The translations under genes were made by a program, and so were the position numbers. A DNA stretch of 54,114 nucleotides, taken from JBBAAW01 sp041658075. GTDB taxonomy: Bacteria; Patescibacteriota; WWE3; UBA101185; UBA10185. The stretch is taken from positions 1 through 54,114 of the forward strand of contig JBBAAW010000004.1 in assembly GCA_041658075.1 (NCBI GenBank), given 5' to 3'. Below, piece by piece: positions 1-6,355 of this stretch; the first letter of the stretch is position 1; every line of letters begins with the position of its first letter. The notes beneath the pieces are model-generated. The model had not been told where the DNA came from. It made no database searches and saw only the letters and a list, made by a program, of their open reading frames with translations.

Positions 1-1
1 G

Positions 2-487
2 GAAGCTATTCAGGGTATTGTTGCCGGAATCAACTTTTCCAATGGCGAGAAGGTTAAGAAAGGCGATGTAATAGCCTACATGGGTAATAGCGGCCGCCCG
101 TATTGTTCCACGGGTGCACATTTGCATTTTGAAGTAAGAAAAAATAGCTCTGTAGTTAATGCGGAAAACTATCTGAAATCAAAGACAGTTTTAGTAGATA
201 TCAATAACTATTCCAGTGCAAACCTGAAAATTGGTGGTGGCAGTTGGGATTGGCCTATGGAAAGCCCGCGAATTACTCAAAGATTTGGTAAAACCCCGTG
301 GTCTGGGCGATACCTGCCGGATCGTATTCACACCGGAATTGATATGGTTGACGACAACATAAAGATATACGCGCCGGCGGATGGGATTTATGTAAGAAGC
401 GTACAGAATTGTTACGGTGTTGGTTTAAATTACGCGGCTATTGATCATGGGGGTGGGGTAATAAGCTACTATCTGCATATTCGATAG
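2..487 (+). CDS. M23 (LytM-type) peptidase, 3' part
   Basis: C-terminal part of a cell-wall zinc endopeptidase that starts left of the window. The opening residues are the closing half of an M23 domain: KKGDVIAYMGNSG followed by AHLHFE, whose HxH pair binds zinc in this family. After a linker a second M23-like region begins, with ITQRFG, HTGID (the HxxxD zinc-ligand pattern) and an APADG core. The protein then stops at YYLHIR, before a second HxH would appear, so the second domain lacks one ligand set and is probably a binding or degenerate copy. Such proteins act outside the membrane on peptidoglycan cross-links. The family is clear; whether the early stop is normal for it or a truncation cannot be told from the window. 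Confidence 0.85.
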   Translation, partial: EAIQGIVAGINFSNGEKVKKGDVIAYMGNSGRPYCSTGAHLHFEVRKNSSVVNAENYLKSKTVLVDINNYSSANLKIGGGSWDWPMESPRITQRFGKTPWSGRYLPDRIHTGIDMVDDNIKIYAPADGIYVRSVQNCYGVGLNYAAIDHGGGVISYYLHIR

Positions 488-528
488 CGTCGTGGCGGGA
501 AATTCTAGTGAAACTAGAAGTCAAGATC

Positions 529-556
529 TTGACTCTTTTAATGCCGACCATTAAAT
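529..556 (+). promoter_or_regulatory. Promoter for the gene at 564
   Basis: TTGACT (529-534), a 16-base spacer, then TTAAAT (551-556). The GTG start codon follows 7 bases after the -10 box, so the transcript should start at or next to the start codon (leaderless). Confidence 0.65.
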
Positions 557-563
557 TGCTGGT

Positions 564-1220
564 GTGTTGATTTACGCGTGGCAGAAAATTATTAGTTTAG
601 CTTTTTCGCTTATTGTTACAGCATCGATTATATTGTCCGTGCTTTCGTGTCCGCGAGTTTACGCGCTTTCAGATTACTCTTTTGACTTTCTTCTACCCCA
701 AAATGTCTTAAGGGATGGGCAGGAAGTTGTCATTCAATTTAATTGGAACATCAAGGATTTTAATATGGCGGGGCAAAGGCGACTCACGGTTAAACCTTAT
801 ATTTCCGCGGGGGCGGTGGAAATTTATAACAAGGATTTAAAAAAGTTTGTGGGAATAACGGACTTTAATAGTCAGCTTCCCTATTTGCAGGAGGAAATAC
901 CTCTAAGATTTATTGGAGTGCAAAGTTTGGAAACACCTGCGTCTTTGCATTTTTATATTTACGACACTTTAACCGGTCAAAAATACGAAACGCCCGTTAA
1001 AAAGATTTGGGGAACGGCTTATTACAAAAAATATACGGATTTATTAAATGAGAATATTCTAAAAACCTCTGGCGATGAGAACACGCTTACAGAATCAGTA
1101 GTTGATGTGGTTAAGCCTGTCGATAGCAAACCCAACGATCCTGTAAAAATATATCTTTGGTACTTGAGTCCTGCCTTTTTTCTTTACGGTCTGCTAAAAT
1201 CACCTAATGGCTTTGGTTAA
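564..1220 (+). CDS. Membrane-anchored extracellular protein, function unknown
   Basis: 218 residues from a GTG start. Residues about 8-33 are a hydrophobic segment ending in ALSDYS, fitting a signal peptide or N-terminal anchor. A polar domain follows that looks rich in beta strands (alternating hydrophobic residues, for example RLTVKPYISAGAVEIY). A second hydrophobic segment (IYLWYLSPAFFLYGLL) lies near the C-terminus. I do not recognise the family. The layout suggests an exported domain tethered at both ends. Its 3' end overlaps the VanZ-like gene by 14 bases, so the two are probably cotranscribed. No Shine-Dalgarno site is visible and the promoter sits directly before the start codon. Confidence 0.75.
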   Translation: MLIYAWQKIISLAFSLIVTASIILSVLSCPRVYALSDYSFDFLLPQNVLRDGQEVVIQFNWNIKDFNMAGQRRLTVKPYISAGAVEIYNKDLKKFVGITDFNSQLPYLQEEIPLRFIGVQSLETPASLHFYIYDTLTGQKYETPVKKIWGTAYYKKYTDLLNENILKTSGDENTLTESVVDVVKPVDSKPNDPVKIYLWYLSPAFFLYGLLKSPNGFG

Positions 1221-1578
1221 AAAATGGTTTCCCGCTTTGGCAATTTGTGTGTTTTTGTTTTGGTCGTCATCCAGATCCAACATGGTGATATCACAGGATA
1301 AGAGTGTGGACAGGTCAAGCAGAAAAATCGTCCATTTTGTAATTTACGGGGTTCTATGCGCGTCGTTATATAGAGCCACCGGTTCTTTCGTCATTGCGAT
1401 AATTTTATCCGGACTTTATGGTTTGTTTGATGAATACCATCAGCTATTTACACCCTTAAGAAGTGGTAAAATGTTGGATGTTGTAATAGACTTAGCGGGC
1501 GCCTTGCTTAGCGCGTTTTTAATATGGAAATTTTATCCACATCTACCACAGAAACTGAAAAACTGGCTAAAACCCTAG
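1207..1578 (+). CDS. VanZ-like membrane protein
   Basis: 123 residues with three to four predicted membrane helices. The VanZ-family signature is visible: FWSSSRSN after the first helix, KIVHFVIYGVL, then YGLFDEYHQLFTPLRSGKMLDVVIDLAGALLS in two adjacent pieces (DEYHQ about residue 76; R, D and G in their usual spacing). VanZ itself gives low-level teicoplanin resistance, but most bacterial members are uncharacterised small membrane proteins. It overlaps the upstream gene by 14 bases and the downstream tsaE by 55 bases, so the cluster is tightly packed. The family call is good; the role is unknown. Confidence 0.8.
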   Translation: MALVKKWFPALAICVFLFWSSSRSNMVISQDKSVDRSSRKIVHFVIYGVLCASLYRATGSFVIAIILSGLYGLFDEYHQLFTPLRSGKMLDVVIDLAGALLSAFLIWKFYPHLPQKLKNWLKP

Positions 1579-2000
1579 CGGAGAAGGTTAAGCCGGAAAT
1601 GGTTTTGGCTCTTTTTGGCGATTTAGGGTCAGGCAAAACCACTTTTACAGCTTTTTTGGTGAAGGCTTTGGGTTTTGCCTCCCGCGTACAAAGCCCTACT
1701 TTTGTAATTCATCGACGTTACAAAAAATCACTGGGAAATCCCATCGACACCATCCATCATGTGGACCTTTATCGACTGACCTCAAAAAAAGAAGTTTTGG
1801 ACATTGGACTTCCGGAAATGTTGCAGGAGTCACATTCTCTAGTTTTAATAGAATGGCCCGAGCTGGCAATGGATTTCCTGCCTCGGAATGTCTTAAAGCT
1901 TTATTTTACAACCATCGACGAGAATACTAGGCGTATAATTATGGAAGAATCGGACGACTCGTCGTTGTGGACACTTCCGTCATTGCGAGGAACGGAGTGA
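1524..2000 (+). CDS. tsaE: TsaE, tRNA t6A biosynthesis ATPase
   Basis: 158 residues. TsaE is the small ATPase that works with TsaB, TsaC and TsaD to make threonylcarbamoyladenosine at position 37 of ANN-decoding tRNAs. The P-loop is GDLGSGKTT (about residues 32-40); the family motifs VQSPTF, HVDLYRL and LIEWPE follow in order. It overlaps the VanZ-like gene by 55 bases, which is long; a later start would remove the N-terminal helix, so I keep the first ATG. The last six residues, SLRGTE, and the stop codon are supplied by a dispersed palindromic repeat (1979-2011) that appears to have landed across the end of the gene. tsaB follows directly, as expected for the pathway. Confidence 0.92.
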   Translation: MEILSTSTTETEKLAKTLAEKVKPEMVLALFGDLGSGKTTFTAFLVKALGFASRVQSPTFVIHRRYKKSLGNPIDTIHHVDLYRLTSKKEVLDIGLPEMLQESHSLVLIEWPELAMDFLPRNVLKLYFTTIDENTRRIIMEESDDSSLWTLPSLRGTE

Positions 2001-2011
2001 CGAAGCAATCT
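1979..2011. repeat. Dispersed GTCATTGCGAG...GAAGCAATCT repeat, copy 1
   Basis: Short interspersed element beginning GTCATTGCGAG and ending GAAGCAATCT, with ATTGC (1982-1986) pairing to GCAAT (2005-2009). A second copy is at 44359-44385 with a different, shorter centre. This copy encodes the last residues and stop of tsaE and lies just before the tsaB start. Elements with these ends are widespread in bacterial genomes; function unknown. Confidence 0.75.
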
Positions 2012-2014
2012 ACT

Positions 2015-2332
2015 ATGTACAAAATATATCTCGACACTTCGAAACGCTATTTAAACAAAGTCACTCTTTACAAGAATGAAGTAGTTTTGGAGCATAAGGG
2101 GGGCGACTTTGATGTGGTGCAAACTATCGCCGATTTGTTATCCGCGCACAATCTAAAACCCGAGGATGTTTTTATTGACTACTTTGAAGGCCCAGGCGAC
2201 TCTTTTACCGGTTTAAAAATTGGATCGGCAATTGCCAATACTTTCAACTTTGCCACTGGAAAAATAACAGCTAAGGAGGTAAAACTCCCTAACTACGGTC
2301 GCGAGCCCAATATATCTATCCGTAAAAAATAA
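2015..2332 (+). CDS. tsaB: TsaB-like protein, tRNA t6A biosynthesis
   Basis: 105 residues from the ATG at 2015. An in-frame ATG at 1967 would start inside tsaE and read through the repeat, so I reject it. TsaB is the catalytically inactive ASKHA-fold partner of TsaD in the t6A complex. The N-terminal lobe is recognisable: IYLDTSKRYLNKVTLY at the start and GPGDSFTGLKIGSAIANTFNFA near the C-terminus, matching the family's GPGSFTGLRxG loop with one inserted Asp. Full-length TsaB is about 220 residues; this protein has only the N-terminal half, as in several reduced genomes. Its position directly after tsaE supports the call. Confidence 0.8.
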   Translation: MYKIYLDTSKRYLNKVTLYKNEVVLEHKGGDFDVVQTIADLLSAHNLKPEDVFIDYFEGPGDSFTGLKIGSAIANTFNFATGKITAKEVKLPNYGREPNISIRKK

Positions 2333-2346
2333 TCAATGCCGGTGCT

Positions 2347-2368
2347 CTACTAAAGTTAACTTTACTAG
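2347..2368. repeat. 22-bp imperfect palindrome
   Basis: Inverted repeat centred on GTTAAC with a single mismatched pair, located 32 bases before the NUDIX relic. It could be an operator for that gene or a leftover hairpin; nothing else identifies it. Confidence 0.45.
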
Positions 2369-2400
2369 ACGATAACTAACAACCGGTGTAAGCTGCCGTT

Positions 2401-2858
2401 ATGGAGCTGGAATTACACCCCGTTCAAGCCAAAATTCTAAATACTTTGTTGTTCAAAACTGAAGCTAGGTTTTCTGATCTGAATATTGAAGGATTAACAT
2501 CCGATCATTTTGTATTTCATGTTAATCGTATTCTGGCTTTGGGTTTAGTGGAGAAAAACGAAAAAGGAAAATATTCCCTTACTATGACAGGTAAGGAGTA
2601 CGCCAACCGTTTTGATACGGAAAAGGCTAAGGTCGAAAAGCAACCAAAAGTCGGCGTCTTGCTGGTTTGTTCTCGAAGGAAAGGTAAGACCCCTGAATAT
2701 TTAATGTAACAGAGATTAAAACAGCCTTATTATGGCTCAGTAAGAAGGAAATTCTGAAGCTGGATAATTTATTTGACGGTGTTGAAGAGTCTATTGAATT
2801 AACAAAATTTAAGGAGATAAAATTTGTCGAGACAAAGTATAAAGTAAAAGGGTTTTAG
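2401..2858 (+). pseudogene. Decayed winged-helix NUDIX hydrolase
   Basis: The intact first part (2401-2709, 102 residues) is a winged-helix-like domain followed by the start of a NUDIX domain (KVGVLLVCSRRKGKTPEYLM). A TAA stop sits where homologs carry Gln. Reading past it in frame gives QRLKQPYYG, the normal continuation. The next frame then gives WLSKKEILKLDNLFDGV and ends VKGF with TAG at 2856-2858, which matches the C-terminal end of the same family. The whole centre, including the catalytic NUDIX box, is missing at the junction near 2736. So the gene has a nonsense change plus an internal deletion and cannot make an active enzyme. The N-terminal domain might still be made. Family recall is from memory, without alignment. 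Confidence 0.75.
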
Positions 2859-2886
2859 TAGATCCGCACCCTACAAAGTGGGTCAT

Positions 2887-3252
2887 TTACTTCTTCCCAC
2901 GCTTTTCGTTTGTCTTATATTCGGTGTCTTCCGACCACACTAGCCATAACCGCTTAGCGAAACCGCCCTTCGTCTCCATGTTTACATTCTGAATAGAGTG
3001 AAGTTCGGTACTACTAATTTTCTTTAATTGTTTTATCTCTTCTATGACGGCGAGAATGTCGGCAAGCTCATCCACAAGTATTTCTTTGGTCTTAGCGTTT
3101 ATTATGCCACCAGCTTCTTCTTCTAACTTCGCCAGTAGAGCTTTTTCGTATGATTTTTTATTCAACTTCCTAACCTCAAATGCGATACCTAACTTCTGCA
3201 TTTTGGCGGTGATGCCATCTCGTATAAGTTTGTGATAATAAATTTTTCTCAT
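2887..3252 (-). CDS. MazG-like nucleotide pyrophosphohydrolase
   Basis: 121 residues. The N-terminal YHKLIRDGI resembles the KLVRDKI opening of a MazG/phosphoribosyl-ATP-pyrophosphohydrolase subfamily. EEEAGG and DELADILAVIEEI supply the acidic residues that bind magnesium in all-alpha NTP pyrophosphatases. These enzymes hydrolyse non-canonical or surplus NTPs to NMPs (house-cleaning). A histidine-biosynthesis role is unlikely, since no his genes are nearby. It is the last gene of a minus-strand run secA-deaminase-this gene, 18 bases after the deaminase stop. The C-terminal tail is basic (NEKRGKK). Confidence 0.75.
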   Translation of the reverse strand: MRKIYYHKLIRDGITAKMQKLGIAFEVRKLNKKSYEKALLAKLEEEAGGIINAKTKEILVDELADILAVIEEIKQLKKISSTELHSIQNVNMETKGGFAKRLWLVWSEDTEYKTNEKRGKK

Positions 3253-3270
3253 ATTCCGTGACAGTAGGAA

Positions 3271-3747
3271 CTATTCGTTGTGGAATAATGCAACACATTC
3301 TTTCCTCATAAAATCTTTTATCGTTTCAATTTTTTCCGTCGACTTGGTGAATATTTCTTTACTTGGAATATCGATTGTTCGCCAAAGATAATGATGATTG
3401 GCATTTTTCTCTCTATATCTTTTCATATCCTGATACCGCGCGCCATATACGATTCCTTTCAGTCGCGCCCACACAATTACACTGGCGCACATTGGACACG
3501 GTTCATGAGTGCAGTATAGAACACAATCTTCTAAATGTCTTTTTTTCAGAATCTTGCTTACTTCTATTATTGCCAGCGTTTCTGCGTGCGCGATTGGACT
3601 TTCATCTCGCTTACTACGATTACTGGAAATTGCCAAAATTTTATTGCCTTTTACCAAAACCGCTCCAACCGCATAATCACCTTGATGACGTGCCGCTTCA
3701 GCTTCTTTAATCGCTAACTGCATGAATTTTTTCTTTGGCTTGATCAT
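3271..3747 (-). CDS. Nucleoside/tRNA-type deaminase (CDA fold)
   Basis: 158 residues from the ATG at 3747. The zinc-dependent deaminase motifs are complete: HAETLAII (His ligand plus catalytic Glu) and CTHEPCPMCASVIVWA (the PCxxC ligands). The closest familiar relatives are tRNA-specific adenosine deaminase (TadA) and guanine or cytosine deaminases; the C-terminus after YGARYQD is not typical of TadA, so the substrate is open. An ATG at 3792 would overlap secA by 41 bases. The one at 3747 lies 4 bases after the secA stop, with a GGGAAG site about 7 bases upstream, so I prefer it. Confidence 0.85.
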   Translation of the reverse strand: MIKPKKKFMQLAIKEAEAARHQGDYAVGAVLVKGNKILAISSNRSKRDESPIAHAETLAIIEVSKILKKRHLEDCVLYCTHEPCPMCASVIVWARLKGIVYGARYQDMKRYREKNANHHYLWRTIDIPSKEIFTKSTEKIETIKDFMRKECVALFHNE

Positions 3748-3751
3748 ATTC

Positions 3752-6313
3752 CTACTTCCCATGGCAGTTTTTGAATTTTTTACCGCTGCCACAGGGGCAC
3801 GGATCGTTACGGCCTATTTTAGGTCCGCCGGATTTTACTTCTTCCACTTTAAATCCCCTTGGAGCGTCGTCTTCGGCGGTTACTCCGCTTTGCAGTTCTC
3901 CGTGTTGATAGGTCACTGGACCCATGGCCAGTAAACTATCATTTTGTTTTTTGAGGGCCGACCCGCTAACCTGTGTCTCTATATTTTGCAGTCTCTGCCA
4001 AATTTCGTTGTAAATTCGCTTAACCAAAAGCTCAAACCTTCCGTGACCCTCCGTTCTATATTCCACTAAGTGATCCCGTTGGGCGTAGGTTTTAAGGGCG
4101 GTAGACTCGCGCAGGTTTTCCATGTCGATCAGATGATCCATCCAGTTTATGTCTATAACGGGCAGGGAGCTTTCCGCAAAAATTAGGTGCCAGGGAATTT
4201 CTCCAAAACCGCTTTGCATTTTGTCCCAAAATTCTTGTGTAAAATCGGTATTTTCCGCTAGTTTATTAATAAGCCAATCGGAATTTTCATTAATGTGTTC
4301 AGGTAAATTACGAGTGCTTCCGTCTGCTAACTCTGTGAAGGACAGGATTTTTCGACGCAACTTGTAAACCACATCTCGGTGAATGTTTATAACATCATCA
4401 AATTCCACTACGCGTTTTCTGCTGTCAAAATGAAAACCTTCAACTTTCTTTTGGGCGTTTTCAATAGAGCGGCTGACAAGGCCAGCCTCCAAAGGGGTGT
4501 TATCTTCCATACCAAAACGATCCATGAGATTTTTCATCTGGTCGCCACCAAAAATGCGCATTAAGTCGTCTTGGAGAGAAATGTAAAAACGGGAAGAACC
4601 CGGGTCTCCTTGACGCGCCGCCCTACCTCTAAGTTGATTGTCAATTCTTCTGGCTTCATGGCGCTCGGTTCCTATAACATGAAGTCCACCCAGGGAAGTT
4701 ATTTCTTGTTGTTCCTCGGGGGTGGAAGGATCTCCGCCTAAAATGATGTCCACGCCCCTTCCTGCCATATTGGTGGACACTGTTACCGCACCCTTTTTAC
4801 CGGCTTGGGCAATAATTAAAGCTTCGTTTTCGTGATTTTTTGCGTTCAAGATTTCATGCTTGACTCCCCGCCTTTTTAATTGCTCATGAATCATCTGGCT
4901 TTTTTCCACGGATGTTGTACCAACTAATACCGGTTGACCTTTTTGATGCTTTTCGGCAATTTCGTCGGCTACGGCCTTAAATTTGGCCGCCTCGGTTTTG
5001 TAAATAACATCGTTTAGATCTTTTCTTACGCACGGTCTGTGGGTAGGTATTGATAAAACTTCGAGTTTGTATATCTTAAAGAACTCTTCGGCCTCGGTTT
5101 CCGCGGTGCCCGTCATTCCGGCAAGTTTTTTATACATTCTAAAATAGTTTTGATAAGAAATTTCTGCCAAAGTTCTTGATTCCTGTTGTATCTCCACCCC
5201 TTCTTTAGATTCCAAGGCTTGGTGCAGTCCATGGGAATAGCGGTTGCTGGGCAAAAGTCGCCCGGTAAATTGGTCCACGATAATTACTTGCCCATCTTTA
5301 ACAACATAGTCTTTATCTTTCTCGTAAAGGGAATTGGCGGTAAGGGCTTGTTCCAAAAGGTGAACCATTTCAAAATCTTGCTCGTAAAGGTTTACCACGC
5401 TCAGCATTTTTTCAATTCTTCTTATGCCAAGGTCGGTAAGAGTGGAAGTCTTAAATTTTTCATCGACCTCGTAATCCTGATTCTTTATTAGATTTTTCAC
5501 AATTTGATTGGCGTTCTTGTATCTTTCAGATGGTTTTTGAGCTGTGGTGGAGATTATGAGAGGAGTTCTGGCCACATCGATTAAGATTGAATCCACCTCG
5601 TCCACAATAGCAAAGCTATGTGCCCCGTACTCTCCATTAGGATTAGTTTGAACTACATCGTTTGTGCTTCTGGCCATGTTGTCGCGCAAATAATCAAAGC
5701 CAAATTCGTGATTGGTTCCATAAGTTATGTGGCACAGGTAAGCTTCTTTTCTGGGCGACTCTTTAAGATGCTTGGCGTATTCGTCCTGAAACTCCGGGTT
5801 GTTGTGCTCCGTATCGTACACAAAAGCTCTCTCCTGCATAATTACTCCGACCTTTAGGCCCAGGTAGCTATAAATTGGACCCATCCAGCCCGCGCCGTGC
5901 CGTGAAAGGTAATCGTTGGGAGTTACTAAATGGGCGCCTTTACCGGTAAGGGCGTTTAAATAGAGGGGTAAAGTAGCCGTTAAGGTTTTCCCTTCTCCGG
6001 TTTTTTGTTCGGAAATTTTGCCTTGATGTAAAACCATTCCTGCCATAAGTTGCACATCAAAGTGCCGTTTTTGCAGGGTTCTTAGGCTTGCTTCCCTCAC
6101 CAAGGCGTAGGACTTAGGTAAAATTTTGTTCAGATGCTCCTTTTGCTCGATGTCGCTTTTGTCTTTAAGTTCGGCAATCCACTGATTGGTTTGCTCAATC
6201 ATCTGGTTCTGATCAAGCGCTTTTGCCCATTCCTCCAGTTTGTTGATTTCTGCCACCATCGGGCGGAATTTATTTATTTGTCGCTCATTAGAGTCAAAAA
6301 GTTTTCCAAACAT
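3752..6313 (-). CDS. secA: SecA preprotein translocase ATPase
   Basis: 853 residues from the ATG at 6313 (MFGKLFDSNERQ). SecA drives secretory proteins through SecYEG. Visible motifs: QKTGEGKT (Walker A), VDEVDSILID (Walker B), AGMTGTAETE, MAGRGVDIILGG, and GTERHEARRIDNQLRGRAAR then QGDPGSSRF at the second ATPase lobe. The C-terminus RNDPCPCGSGKKFKNCHGK is the zinc-binding SEC-C tail that contacts SecB or ribosomes. An in-frame ATG at 6334 lies upstream of the -10 box (TATAAT at 6323-6328 on this strand) and should not be transcribed, so the start at 6313 is preferred. It is divergent from the helicase-nuclease gene. Confidence 0.97.
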   Translation of the reverse strand: MFGKLFDSNERQINKFRPMVAEINKLEEWAKALDQNQMIEQTNQWIAELKDKSDIEQKEHLNKILPKSYALVREASLRTLQKRHFDVQLMAGMVLHQGKISEQKTGEGKTLTATLPLYLNALTGKGAHLVTPNDYLSRHGAGWMGPIYSYLGLKVGVIMQERAFVYDTEHNNPEFQDEYAKHLKESPRKEAYLCHITYGTNHEFGFDYLRDNMARSTNDVVQTNPNGEYGAHSFAIVDEVDSILIDVARTPLIISTTAQKPSERYKNANQIVKNLIKNQDYEVDEKFKTSTLTDLGIRRIEKMLSVVNLYEQDFEMVHLLEQALTANSLYEKDKDYVVKDGQVIIVDQFTGRLLPSNRYSHGLHQALESKEGVEIQQESRTLAEISYQNYFRMYKKLAGMTGTAETEAEEFFKIYKLEVLSIPTHRPCVRKDLNDVIYKTEAAKFKAVADEIAEKHQKGQPVLVGTTSVEKSQMIHEQLKRRGVKHEILNAKNHENEALIIAQAGKKGAVTVSTNMAGRGVDIILGGDPSTPEEQQEITSLGGLHVIGTERHEARRIDNQLRGRAARQGDPGSSRFYISLQDDLMRIFGGDQMKNLMDRFGMEDNTPLEAGLVSRSIENAQKKVEGFHFDSRKRVVEFDDVINIHRDVVYKLRRKILSFTELADGSTRNLPEHINENSDWLINKLAENTDFTQEFWDKMQSGFGEIPWHLIFAESSLPVIDINWMDHLIDMENLRESTALKTYAQRDHLVEYRTEGHGRFELLVKRIYNEIWQRLQNIETQVSGSALKKQNDSLLAMGPVTYQHGELQSGVTAEDDAPRGFKVEEVKSGGPKIGRNDPCPCGSGKKFKNCHGK

Positions 6314-6322
6314 AACCAGAGA

Positions 6323-6328
6323 ATTATA
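6323..6328 (-). promoter_or_regulatory. secA -10 box
   Basis: TATAAT on the minus strand ending 9 bases before the ATG at 6313, implying a leader of roughly 2-3 bases. No clear -35 box. Confidence 0.55.
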
Positions 6329-6340
6329 CCTCATTGTTGC

Positions 6341-6349
6341 TGATATAAT
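6341..6349 (+). promoter_or_regulatory. Extended -10 for the helicase-nuclease gene
   Basis: TGATATAAT, an extended -10 element; six bases separate it from the GTG at 6356, so the mRNA should be leaderless. It lies back to back with the secA -10. Confidence 0.65.
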
Positions 6350-6355
6350 TGACAG

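Noticed and set aside
1967..2014. N-terminal extension of TsaB from ATG 1967
   Set aside because: Would be encoded by tsaE and the dispersed repeat; homologous sequence starts at the ATG at 2015.
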